Below the pieces are notes generated by a model. It did not search any database. It was not told the DNA's origin and saw only the letters and a list, made by a program, of their open reading frames with translations. Made by a program: the position numbers and the translations under genes. From an uncultured Bacteroides sp. (GTDB lineage Bacteria > Bacteroidota > Bacteroidia > Bacteroidales > Bacteroidaceae), in the NCBI RefSeq assembly GCF_963677685.1, contig NZ_OY782186.1, positions 248,001 through 312,000 of the forward strand: 64,000 nt of DNA, in the 5' to 3' direction. Each line of letters opens with the position of its first letter. The stretch's first letter is position 1. Positions 38,184 through 46,947 of this stretch are shown here, piece by piece.

Positions 38184-39602
38184 TTACCACATTCCACAAA
38201 GAAGCTCGCAAACTTTATCTTGAAAAGCGCGAGCTTCTTTTGTTTTCATTACATTTTGGTTCATAATAACAAAAGCGACTTCATGCCCATTAGCAGCATG
38301 CAAATAACCAACTAAAGTACTAATGCCGGAAAGAGAACCTGTTTTTGCTCGCACATTTCTCAAAGCTCGACCCTTCTTCATCCTATTTTTTAATGTCCCA
38401 TCAATACCTGCTATAGGCAACGCATCTATAAGCTCTTTGTATATCTCTGGTTTAGAATAGGCATATTTCAGAAAAGCAAGCATTAGCTCAGGAGTTACAT
38501 AATTATATAATGACACCCCACATCCATCATATATTTCATAATCATCAGGATCATAACCCAATTCATCTATAAAACCTTTAATAGCATCAACTCCATCTTT
38601 TGCAGAAATAAAGCAACTATCGACTCCCTTATGCCAAGCACCCAAATGATAAAACAAAGCCTCTGCAGATAGATTATCACTCTCTTTCAAGGCAGGTCGA
38701 AGCACTTCTGAAGTAGAGTGACTGTATTCTAGTAAAGATGTTACATTCGAAGGAAGCATTTTAAATCCACCAAAACATTTCATAAGTATTCCTTTTCTAC
38801 ACGCACGCTCCATAAATACATGCATAAAAAAAGACGCTGGTCTAGACACAGTCACCATTTTTTTCTTCGTACCACAAACACTGCCTGTTAACAGCAAATT
38901 ATTACCTCCATTCATCCAATCTCTATCTACGGAAAAAGATTTATTCCCTTCAGCATTAGAAGTCATTTTATTAGTAACAGTATAATAAGAGGAAAAAGGT
39001 CTAATACGCACTTGAGGTATTTTGTTAGACAAACTCGAAGTAGCAATAACCTCAAGGCAACCTTTATGAAGCATTAGAGGGGATAACATTGGTTGAAATT
39101 CATAAGGCGCATCATCCCAACACCAACCAGCACCATAATATAACGAGTCCATAAAAGAAACATCACCATATATTTTTCCTTTCACTTTCGTCAAGCCAGT
39201 ATCCTTCAACTCAGCGATCAATTTATCCATGTCACTATCCATAAACTCAGGATCAAAGCCCCCATGCACGTAAAGATCTCCATATAGTGTACCATTCCGA
39301 CCTAAATGCCCGGTATAATACACTCTTGTATAGAATTTAGAACTCAGACCCAAACGAGCTAGATAAGCAATAGAAGTAATCAGCTTTTCTGTAGAAGCCG
39401 GGCGAGCCATTTTTTTATCACGATAAACATAAAGAGGTGCATCATCAGTAAGATCATAAATTGAAAGACCAACATCGGAAGTAGCAAATAAGTTACTGCT
39501 TAGTAAGCGATTCATACTAGAAGCAATTCCTTGTCCCCACATTGGAGACACACGAACAAACAAAACAAAACATATAAAAAAACAACTCTTTTTCATTCCC
39601 AT
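38184..39602 (-). CDS. dacB: D-alanyl-D-alanine carboxypeptidase/endopeptidase (PBP4 family)
   Basis: A periplasmic penicillin-binding protein of peptidase family S13 that trims or cleaves peptidoglycan peptides. The signal peptide is SCFFICFVLFVRVSPMWGQG. The three active-site motifs are S70-T-E-K, SDN in KESDNLSAEALFYHLG, and KTG in RAKTGSLSGIS. The 472-residue length is normal. Its 3' end overlaps a 12-bp stem that acts as terminator for the opposite gene. Confidence 0.93.
   Translation of the reverse strand: MGMKKSCFFICFVLFVRVSPMWGQGIASSMNRLLSSNLFATSDVGLSIYDLTDDAPLYVYRDKKMARPASTEKLITSIAYLARLGLSSKFYTRVYYTGHLGRNGTLYGDLYVHGGFDPEFMDSDMDKLIAELKDTGLTKVKGKIYGDVSFMDSLYYGAGWCWDDAPYEFQPMLSPLMLHKGCLEVIATSSLSNKIPQVRIRPFSSYYTVTNKMTSNAEGNKSFSVDRDWMNGGNNLLLTGSVCGTKKKMVTVSRPASFFMHVFMERACRKGILMKCFGGFKMLPSNVTSLLEYSHSTSEVLRPALKESDNLSAEALFYHLGAWHKGVDSCFISAKDGVDAIKGFIDELGYDPDDYEIYDGCGVSLYNYVTPELMLAFLKYAYSKPEIYKELIDALPIAGIDGTLKNRMKKGRALRNVRAKTGSLSGISTLVGYLHAANGHEVAFVIMNQNVMKTKEARAFQDKVCELLCGMW
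38198..38247 (+). terminator. Terminator of the CoA-transferase gene, inside the dacB 3' end
   Basis: Forward strand: AAAGAAGCTCGC (38198-38209) pairs perfectly with GCGAGCTTCTTT (38229-38240) across a 19-base loop, followed by TGTTTTC. The stem lies wholly inside the last codons of dacB on the other strand. Confidence 0.7.
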
Positions 39603-39615
39603 GCTACTTTCAATA

Positions 39616-40035
39616 TCATTTATTTGACCTATGATTCATAATGAGCTTATTTAAAAGCTCAATAAACTCATCCTCCTTAACTGGTAAAACAGCAACATAC
39701 TTACTATAAGAATAACGTATAAGAAGAAAATGGGTGATTGAGAAACCCCCAATTTTCATAGAATGCTTCTTCTCCACTGAAAGTATATCCGTAAACGATA
39801 TTCTTCGCTTTTTTACAAAACGCCCCAAAGATATGAGAAGAGTTCCATCTGTTGTTATAGTATAAGTTGTATGAATTAATTTTTCAATAAGCACAACTAA
39901 AAGCACAGCAAGCAGTAAAGCGGGTAAAGCAATTTTCTCCCATATAAAAAAAACGATAGCTAAACTTAAAAACAATACATAAAGATACTGATACCAAGTT
40001 ATACGAGCATGAAAGACACGGTCCATAAATTTCAA
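39616..40035 (-). CDS. PH-domain-like membrane protein
   Basis: A 139-residue protein with two adjacent hydrophobic segments (YQYLYVLFLSLAIVFFIW and ALPALLLAVLLVVLIEKL). A beta-rich C-terminal part follows (TTYTITTDGTLLISLGRF, ISFTDILSVEKKHS, YVAVLPVKEDEFIELLNKLI), which resembles the bacterial PH-like (bPH) fold often found next to membrane spans. The function is unknown. MKFMDRVF offers a second ATG at 40026. It lies 13 bases upstream of dacB and is probably cotranscribed. Confidence 0.7.
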   Translation of the reverse strand: MKFMDRVFHARITWYQYLYVLFLSLAIVFFIWEKIALPALLLAVLLVVLIEKLIHTTYTITTDGTLLISLGRFVKKRRISFTDILSVEKKHSMKIGGFSITHFLLIRYSYSKYVAVLPVKEDEFIELLNKLIMNHRSNK

Positions 40036-40104
40036 ATTTTGTCGGCAAGTTAGCTATTTTATGAATTTATACCAACGAAAAGCACAATGAATAAACTTAT
40101 TTCG

Positions 40105-40112
40105 TAATTTTG
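40105..40112 (+). promoter_or_regulatory. -7 box of nadB
   Basis: TAATTTTG on the forward strand fits TAnnTTTG. No -33 box is seen at 20 bases. The leader to the chosen nadB start is about 90 nt, with no structure that I recognise. Confidence 0.4.
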
Positions 40113-40208
40113 CGAAACAGAACAATGTTGAAGCCTACTATTAATTTCATTTAGACGATTTGTTCATCTACTTTTAATCCAATGGCTCAGCAGGAAAAGT
40201 ATAACATC

Positions 40209-41780
40209 ATGATTAAGAAATACGATTTTCTAGTAATCGGTTCCGGTATCGCCGGTATGAGTTTCGCCCTTAAAGTAGCGCACAAAGGAAAAGTCGCTCT
40301 CGTATGTAAAACCGAACTAGAAGAAGCAAATACTTTTTATGCCCAAGGCGGTGTAGCATCGGTTACCAATACACTGGTAGACAATTTCAAGAAACATATT
40401 GAAGACACAATGATCGCCGGTGACTGGATAAGCGATCGGGCAGCTGTTGAAAAGGTCGTTAGAGAAGCTCCCGCACAAATAAAAGAACTTATCAGTTGGG
40501 GAGTCAATTTCGACAAAAACGAAAGAGGTGAATTCGATCTACACAAAGAAGGGGGACATTCTGAATTCCGTATTTTGCACCACAAAGATAATACTGGCGC
40601 CGAGATACAAGACAGCCTTATCGCTGCCGTGAAACAGCATCCCAACATCACCGTTCTCGAAAACCATTTTGCCATAGAAATATTAACTCAACACCATTTA
40701 GGAACAGAAGTTACCAGACAAACACCTGACATAAAATGTTATGGTGCCTATATCCTAGACCCAAAAACAGGAAAGGTAGATACCTATCTTTCTAAAGTAA
40801 CCCTCATGGCTACCGGAGGAGTAGGGTCAGTATATCAAACAACTACTAACCCACTTGTTGCTACGGGCGACGGTATTGCAATGGTCTATCGTGCAAAAGG
40901 AACTGTGAAAGATATGGAATTCATTCAGTTTCATCCAACCGCTTTATACCACCCCGGTGATCGCCCCTCTTTCCTTATCACTGAAGCAATGCGTGGCTAC
41001 GGGGCTGTGTTGCGCACCATGGACGGAAAAGAATTTATGCATAAATACGATCCCAGATTGTCACTTGCTCCACGCGATATCGTAGCGCGAGCAATTGATA
41101 ATGAAATGAAAAATAGAGGAGATGATCATGTATATTTGGACGTGACCCATAAAGATCCCGAAGAAACAAAAAAACACTTCCCAAACATCTATCAAAAATG
41201 CCTTAGTCTAGGAATAGATATAACCAAAGAGTATATTCCTGTAGCTCCTGCTGCTCACTATCTTTGTGGAGGCATCAAGGTAGACCTGAATGGACAGTCT
41301 TCTATTGAGCATCTCTATGCGGTAGGAGAGTGCTCCTGTACAGGATTACATGGGGGGAATCGATTAGCATCAAATTCTCTGATTGAAGCCGTAGTCTATG
41401 CTGATGCAGCTGCTAAGCATTGTTTAGAAGTAATTGATAACTATAAATATAACACAGAGATCCCAGAATGGAATGATGAGGGCACTCGCTCGCCCGAAGA
41501 GATGGTCCTCATTACACAAAGTATGAAAGAGGTAAACCAAATAATGAGCACTTACGTAGGTATTGTACGTTCTGATCTGCGCTTAAAAAGAGCCTGGGAT
41601 AGATTAGATATTCTATATGAAGAGACAGAGAGTCTTTTTAAACGTAGCTTCGCTTCCAGAGAAATCTGCGAACTACGTAACGTTATAAATGTGGGATATC
41701 TTATCATGCGACAAGCCATTGAACGTAAGGAAAGCCGTGGCTTGCATTACACGATTGACTATCCTCACGCTAAGAAATAG
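40209..41780 (+). CDS. nadB: L-aspartate oxidase
   Basis: A flavoenzyme oxidising L-aspartate to iminoaspartate, the first step of de novo NAD synthesis. It has the FAD-binding start FLVIGSGIAGMSFALKVA, then NTFYAQGGVAS, FIQFHPTALYHPG, GYGAVLRTMDG, HYLCGGIKVDLNG and ECSCTGLHGGNRLASNSL, and a C-terminal helical domain. The frame opens at 40182, but the ATG at 40209 (MIKKYDFLVIGSG) places the dinucleotide motif at the distance from the N-terminus usual in the family. Anaerobes use fumarate as its electron acceptor. nadA and nadC are not in the window. Confidence 0.93.
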   Translation: MIKKYDFLVIGSGIAGMSFALKVAHKGKVALVCKTELEEANTFYAQGGVASVTNTLVDNFKKHIEDTMIAGDWISDRAAVEKVVREAPAQIKELISWGVNFDKNERGEFDLHKEGGHSEFRILHHKDNTGAEIQDSLIAAVKQHPNITVLENHFAIEILTQHHLGTEVTRQTPDIKCYGAYILDPKTGKVDTYLSKVTLMATGGVGSVYQTTTNPLVATGDGIAMVYRAKGTVKDMEFIQFHPTALYHPGDRPSFLITEAMRGYGAVLRTMDGKEFMHKYDPRLSLAPRDIVARAIDNEMKNRGDDHVYLDVTHKDPEETKKHFPNIYQKCLSLGIDITKEYIPVAPAAHYLCGGIKVDLNGQSSIEHLYAVGECSCTGLHGGNRLASNSLIEAVVYADAAAKHCLEVIDNYKYNTEIPEWNDEGTRSPEEMVLITQSMKEVNQIMSTYVGIVRSDLRLKRAWDRLDILYEETESLFKRSFASREICELRNVINVGYLIMRQAIERKESRGLHYTIDYPHAKK

Positions 41781-41790
41781 GGAAAATAAG

Positions 41791-41840
41791 AAAACAACAT
41801 TCATAGAAGGTTATTAAAATTCTTTTATGAATGTTGTTTC
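41791..41840. terminator. Bidirectional terminator between nadB and the GH5 gene
   Basis: A perfect 14-bp inverted repeat, AAACAACATTCATA (41792-41805) and TATGAATGTTGTTT (41826-41839), with a 20-base loop. It lies between converging genes, has A/T runs on both sides, and can serve both. Confidence 0.75.
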
Positions 41841-41860
41841 AAATTATTAATACTAATCCT

Positions 41861-43351
41861 TTAATATGGATAAGATACTACAGAACCTTGCAGCAGTGCA
41901 TTCATCCCTTGTTTATCAAAAACAGCATTTGCAAAGCGATCAAAAATTCCCATCCCATTATTTCCAATATCACCATTATCCCAATAGAAAGGTACCATAC
42001 CATATTTTTTAGCAGTAGCAGTGACACTCTCCAGATAATATGCGCGTGATTCCAAATGATGCCCCAAAACATCGTTCACCAACGAAGACCTTCTGATAGC
42101 ACCAAATTCGCCAAGAATAACAGGATATCCTTTATCCACAAAATTAGTTTTCATTAAAGCAAAAGTGGATTCCAAATAGCCTTCCTGTCCCCAATCTCCT
42201 ACCAAACCATACTTTTTATAATCCATTCCCCAATAATAAATAGAAGAACTTCCGTTTAATGCAAAATCATACGGATCATAATAGTGCACTTCAACCATCA
42301 TACGGTTTTGCACAACATCAATAGGCATCTTCATGTACTTCACTCCGTAAGCAATATTGGTATTATACGTTTGCACAATTAAGTTACGGAAACGATTCCG
42401 CCCACCTGTAGCACGTACAGCATCAATAAAAGTTTGATTATAAGATTGTTGCGCAGTATTATTCTCCGTAGTTGGATCTGAATATACATCTGCCACATGT
42501 ACTTCATTTGTTCCGGCAAAAAGTAAATGTTCATCATAAGTACGAAAATTAATCGCAATTTGCTTCCATAAAGCCTGTTGCTCTCTATTTACCTCACCTT
42601 GCTTAGCCATAGTAGGGTTATTTTCAAGCCATCCTCCATCCCAATGAATATTCAGAATAACATACATATCATTATCAATACAATAATCTACTACTTCTTT
42701 TACACGAGCAAGCCAAGAATCCTTCACTTTATACGTTGCCCTATTTTCAATATAGCTATCCCATGCGCAAGGGATACGGACCGCATTAAAACCTGCTGCT
42801 TTTACCACATCAATAAAAGTCTTCGTGGTTTTAGGGTTATTCCACCCAGTTTCTCCTCCTAGATTAGCAGGAACTTCCATCGAATTACCTAAGTTCCATC
42901 CCAGCTTAATTTTAGAAGCTAAGGTCAGTGCATCATCGCTCATGCCCGTCTTGTCTTCTTCAATATAATCTGCTTTAGAATTATCAGGATTTGCATCTTG
43001 TTTAACCTTTAATACAATAGGTGAAGCACCTGATGAAGAAACAGTAAACTCAAGCACACGATCTGTAAGTAGATCATTTCCAGAAGCAGTTAAAGAAATG
43101 ACAGCATCTCCTTTAGATGATTGAATAGAAGGTAAACACCAAGAACCTGCCGGGATATTTATATCCCATTTTCCACTACATTTAACAGAAACAACTTTCT
43201 CTCCTCCTTCATAATCAAAATGCAAATCTAAAGGAGAAGCAGACAAAAGAACTTCCTCTACAACAGGCTCGTCAGTACCTTTACTATTAGTACATTGTAC
43301 GAATGTAACAAGCAATATCAACAATAACCATTTTCCCACATTTTTCTTCAT
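41861..43351 (-). CDS. GH5 family glycoside hydrolase with BACON domain (lipoprotein)
   Basis: A surface or periplasmic endo-glucanase-type enzyme. It has a signal with lipobox (LLVTFVQC; Cys near residue 21), a BACON domain at about residues 35-117 (LLSASPLDLHFDYEGGEK), then a GH5 barrel: KLGWNLGNSMEV, VRIPCAWDSYI, VILNIHWDGGWL, HLLFAGTNEVH (acid/base Glu) and YPVILGEFGAIRR (nucleophile Glu). The motif after the acid/base is NEV rather than the common NEP. BACON-GH5 proteins in Bacteroides include xyloglucanases and other beta-glucanases; the substrate here is not settled. It is the last gene of the susCD locus. The ATG at 43351 gives the best signal peptide. Confidence 0.9.
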   Translation of the reverse strand: MKKNVGKWLLLILLVTFVQCTNSKGTDEPVVEEVLLSASPLDLHFDYEGGEKVVSVKCSGKWDINIPAGSWCLPSIQSSKGDAVISLTASGNDLLTDRVLEFTVSSSGASPIVLKVKQDANPDNSKADYIEEDKTGMSDDALTLASKIKLGWNLGNSMEVPANLGGETGWNNPKTTKTFIDVVKAAGFNAVRIPCAWDSYIENRATYKVKDSWLARVKEVVDYCIDNDMYVILNIHWDGGWLENNPTMAKQGEVNREQQALWKQIAINFRTYDEHLLFAGTNEVHVADVYSDPTTENNTAQQSYNQTFIDAVRATGGRNRFRNLIVQTYNTNIAYGVKYMKMPIDVVQNRMMVEVHYYDPYDFALNGSSSIYYWGMDYKKYGLVGDWGQEGYLESTFALMKTNFVDKGYPVILGEFGAIRRSSLVNDVLGHHLESRAYYLESVTATAKKYGMVPFYWDNGDIGNNGMGIFDRFANAVFDKQGMNALLQGSVVSYPY

Positions 43352-43423
43352 TAGCATGTCATTATATAATAGATAAAGGGCGCTTAAAGTTCAATAAGCA
43401 CCCTTATCATAAAAACAAATCTC

Positions 43424-45274
43424 CTACTTCTTCGTTTTTATAAACTTATAAACCATGTACTCTTTTTTAGATCCATCCTCATTGTAAGCAAGAGCCCCAA
43501 ACCAAATAGCAGAAAGTTTCCCTGAAATATATTCTGTAGAGAAGATATCCCATTGTTTATTAGAAGTAGAACAAGTTATCCAATCCACAATTGTAAAATT
43601 CACATCCATACCCGCAAACGTAATGTTATCCCCAGATTTATCAATTACAAATGTCCCATTAACGGTCTCTCCGTTATCATTAGTAAAAGAGCTCGTACCA
43701 TCTGCTGAAAAAGAAATCCTGCATTTATCAAAATTTTCAATCGCATTTGCTGTATATCCTGTCCAAGAAGGATAATCAGTGATTGATGTGAATCCATTCA
43801 ATCGTACCTTCCATAAATTTCCCCAATCAAATGGAGTCTCTGTATCCAGTTTCCATACCTGAGAAGAACCTGAGGAAAGCTCATTAACAGCCATCACATC
43901 AAATCCGGTTTCAGCAACAACAAAATGATAGCATGTGTATTGTTTTAGAGACGGATCGCGATTCCCCATCCAAATACCATACGGTTTGCCAAATTTCATC
44001 TCTATTTTTAGTATCTTCCATTGGTTTTGATCAGTAGTAGTTGCATTTATCCATCCTCCAGCAATATAAATATTAGGCTTCACTCCCGAGAAAGTTATTA
44101 AATTCTTTTTTGCATCAAGAACATACGATCCTGTAGATTCAACACCATCATTATTTACATAGGAAACCGCTCCATTAGCCCTAAACGTTATTGAAGCTTT
44201 ACTATAATTTGCTGTAGCCGAAGCATTAAAACCCGTCCAATCATCATAAGTAGTATTATCTATCCAACTAACATTCATCAATGACCCATCTAAGTTAGCC
44301 CAATTAAAAGGAGTTTGCTCCGAAAGTACCCATTTTTGAGAATAACCTTGGCATAATGCCTGAGCCTGATCTATCGAGAAAGTGAAATTAGGGTCCGGTT
44401 CATCTGCAGGAACATAATTGTTCGCATAGTCTTCTGATACATAATTCCAAAAATACCACCATGAACCCTCACTATTAGTTCGCATTACAGCCAAGCACAA
44501 GCGATCATTGGTTAACTCCACAATCTGCAAATCCTTGTTCCAGTTAGAAGCATTAGCTATATAATTATCCGGTCGCAAAATATATGCATCCGTAGTAGAT
44601 AACTTAACAGCATTGATGTCTAAACTGTATGTACCAGATTCAAGTACACTCCCATCTGTTTCATAAACTTTCATATAAGGCCCATTTTTTAGGCTAAACT
44701 CCATCACTCGCCCATAATGCATATCAGCATCAGTGCTACCATTTGCGTTTCCTCCCGGAGCCCAATTCGTATCATAGTTATTAAAAGCCATATTAGAGTT
44801 TTTCTCTGTTGAAGGGTCTCCATAAGCCATAGCTCCAGTGGCTAAGCCATAAGAACCATTATCTACAATCCAACGTTTGGATTCGCCCACTCCTCCAGTC
44901 AACATCTTATAATATTCATTATTCACATAATTAAGATTTGTCGTAGTGAGATTAAGTTTAAAAGTATCTGCCTGCACATAGCCTCCATTAACCATTACAC
45001 TATACACAAATGAGTACACTCCCGGAAAAGCTATCTGCACTTTATCAGTTACCTTAGTTGAACGTCCTACCGGAGTTATCCAAGAAGGAATAGCATTAGG
45101 AGTTAAACTTTCCAGTATGATAGTATTCGGATCTTGAGGATCTTGAGTAATGCTATATTTCAGATCCTCTTTAGACAATGTGGTACCAAGACTATAATCA
45201 TCCGGACTGCAAGCTAAAAGCAATGGCAATAAGCCCAACATCAAGCACGCTATAATATTATTAATCTTCTTCAT
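43424..45274 (-). CDS. Surface glycan-binding lipoprotein (SusE/SusF position)
   Basis: A lipoprotein with signal and lipobox (MLGLLPLLLAC). An N-terminal PKD/Ig-like segment (residues about 45-110) is followed by a domain of roughly 190 residues and then two similar modules of about 150 residues. Each module begins TPFNWANL or TPFDWGNL, continues DWTGFNASA or SWTGYTANA, and contains a GAVSYVNNDGVESTGSYVLD-like strand pair. The abundant Trp/Tyr and its place between susD and GH5 point to glycan binding on the cell surface. The frame opens at 45298, overlapping susD; the ATG at 45274 starts the signal peptide. Confidence 0.8.
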   Translation of the reverse strand: MKKINNIIACLMLGLLPLLLACSPDDYSLGTTLSKEDLKYSITQDPQDPNTIILESLTPNAIPSWITPVGRSTKVTDKVQIAFPGVYSFVYSVMVNGGYVQADTFKLNLTTTNLNYVNNEYYKMLTGGVGESKRWIVDNGSYGLATGAMAYGDPSTEKNSNMAFNNYDTNWAPGGNANGSTDADMHYGRVMEFSLKNGPYMKVYETDGSVLESGTYSLDINAVKLSTTDAYILRPDNYIANASNWNKDLQIVELTNDRLCLAVMRTNSEGSWWYFWNYVSEDYANNYVPADEPDPNFTFSIDQAQALCQGYSQKWVLSEQTPFNWANLDGSLMNVSWIDNTTYDDWTGFNASATANYSKASITFRANGAVSYVNNDGVESTGSYVLDAKKNLITFSGVKPNIYIAGGWINATTTDQNQWKILKIEMKFGKPYGIWMGNRDPSLKQYTCYHFVVAETGFDVMAVNELSSGSSQVWKLDTETPFDWGNLWKVRLNGFTSITDYPSWTGYTANAIENFDKCRISFSADGTSSFTNDNGETVNGTFVIDKSGDNITFAGMDVNFTIVDWITCSTSNKQWDIFSTEYISGKLSAIWFGALAYNEDGSKKEYMVYKFIKTKK

Positions 45275-45291
45275 TTCTATTTTTATTTTAA

Positions 45292-46929
45292 TTACCAACC
45301 TTGATTTTGCTTAAGAACACCTCCTGAAAGAGTTATCTGAGTATTTGGGATTTGCATAAACCCTCTTGTTTCTTTTATTTTATCCGCAGAGATAGTAACT
45401 TCATCAGCAGCATTACCACTCAACACACTTACGTTAGATTCAGCAATAGTAGCCGCTGCCACATCTAGTCCTTGACGAAGCAAATCCCAATAACGTATTC
45501 CTTCAAAAGCAAATTCCAATCTGCGTTCTTTCATAATTGCAGTCTGAGAAATAGCAACCTCGCCCAGACCAGCACGGCCTCTCACCTGGTCAAAATAATC
45601 CTGTGCATTAGCACTCCCTAGCTCAGCAGCCATCAAAAGTACATCAGCATACCGCATTACAACATAGTTCTGATATTGAGATATTTGGAAACTTCCCTCT
45701 CCCATCCCCGCAACATAATCAGTACCATCAGGAAGTGCCATCGGCGTGTATTTTTTTACAGAATACCCTGTATATTCTCTTTGAGTGGCTAAATCATAAG
45801 AATCTTCTATTCCCTCATTCTTAATATCAATTAAAGAAGAGACCAAACGTTCATCAGCACTACTAAAAGCATTCACTAATTTAGGGTTAACCGTACAAGC
45901 TCCCCAGCCTCTGCCGTAAGGTGCAAAACTAGTATTGCGCATTCCCATCATCACTAACCATGCATTTCCATCAAGATTACCATTATAATCTTGCGTCGTA
46001 TTAAATTTTTGAGTAAAAATAGCTTCCTTATTGCCATCACCTGAGTAAGCCGACAAATCGAGTGTATTATTATCTTCATCAGGAACAGCTGCTGAGGGTT
46101 CGAAAAGCCCTTCAAAAGAGCCAACTAACCCAAAACCACCATGATCTATTACATCCTCAAGACCATCCAAAACCTCTGCCTTGGTAACCACTCCATCTAA
46201 ATAAGAAGCACCATAATATCCTGTTGCAAAAAGATAAACTCGCCCTAGCATAGCCTTAGCAGCCCACTGAGTCGCTCTCCCATCGTTATCAGCAGCCCAT
46301 GATGTCGAGTAAGCCGGATATGAAATATTAGCTGCCGCAAAAAGCAAATCTTCAACAATCAATTTATACATATTTTGTGGATCTTCCTGAGAAACATTAT
46401 CTTGAGTCGGCGTTAGTAAAAGAGGTACATTCTCAAACAGTCGTACCAAATCAAAATACATGATAGCCCGCAAAAAGTGAGTTTCACCCTCAATGCGCTT
46501 TTTAGCAGCCTCATTGCCATCCCCCCATTGTACATTATCTATTTTTTGAAGCAAAGTGTTGCAACGAAAAATTCCGGCATAATAATCTTCCCATGTACCA
46601 TTAAACATATTATTGTTTGAAGGAGATTGAGATATATCAAAACGATCTAACGCTTGATATTTCCGATCATCTGTATTACCCGTTCCCCCAAAACAGTTAT
46701 CAGAAAGAACTTCAGAAGTGACATAAAAAGACAGATTTCCATTAGACGATGTTCGTTGGTAGCCATCATAACAGCCAACAAGTGCCATTTCAGCATCATC
46801 TACAGTCTTATAAAAATTCTGATCGAGTACATTCGTATAAGGTTTTACATCTAAAAAACTATCAGAGCAAGAAAAGAAGCTAAAGCCCAACACTCCGATT
46901 ACCAGTATATTATATTTGAGTTTTTTCAT
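45292..46929 (-). CDS. SusD/RagB family glycan-binding lipoprotein
   Basis: The outer-surface lid of a SusCD importer. The 545-residue protein has a lipoprotein signal (VIGVLGFSFFSC) followed by SDSFLDVKPYT, TPR-like helices (HFLRAIMYFDLVRLFENVP) and the typical C-terminal RRLEFAFEGIRYWDLLRQG. Length and motifs fit the family. It lies 18 bases after susC. Confidence 0.94.
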   Translation of the reverse strand: MKKLKYNILVIGVLGFSFFSCSDSFLDVKPYTNVLDQNFYKTVDDAEMALVGCYDGYQRTSSNGNLSFYVTSEVLSDNCFGGTGNTDDRKYQALDRFDISQSPSNNNMFNGTWEDYYAGIFRCNTLLQKIDNVQWGDGNEAAKKRIEGETHFLRAIMYFDLVRLFENVPLLLTPTQDNVSQEDPQNMYKLIVEDLLFAAANISYPAYSTSWAADNDGRATQWAAKAMLGRVYLFATGYYGASYLDGVVTKAEVLDGLEDVIDHGGFGLVGSFEGLFEPSAAVPDEDNNTLDLSAYSGDGNKEAIFTQKFNTTQDYNGNLDGNAWLVMMGMRNTSFAPYGRGWGACTVNPKLVNAFSSADERLVSSLIDIKNEGIEDSYDLATQREYTGYSVKKYTPMALPDGTDYVAGMGEGSFQISQYQNYVVMRYADVLLMAAELGSANAQDYFDQVRGRAGLGEVAISQTAIMKERRLEFAFEGIRYWDLLRQGLDVAAATIAESNVSVLSGNAADEVTISADKIKETRGFMQIPNTQITLSGGVLKQNQGW

Positions 46930-46947
46930 AATCGTACTTAATATATA

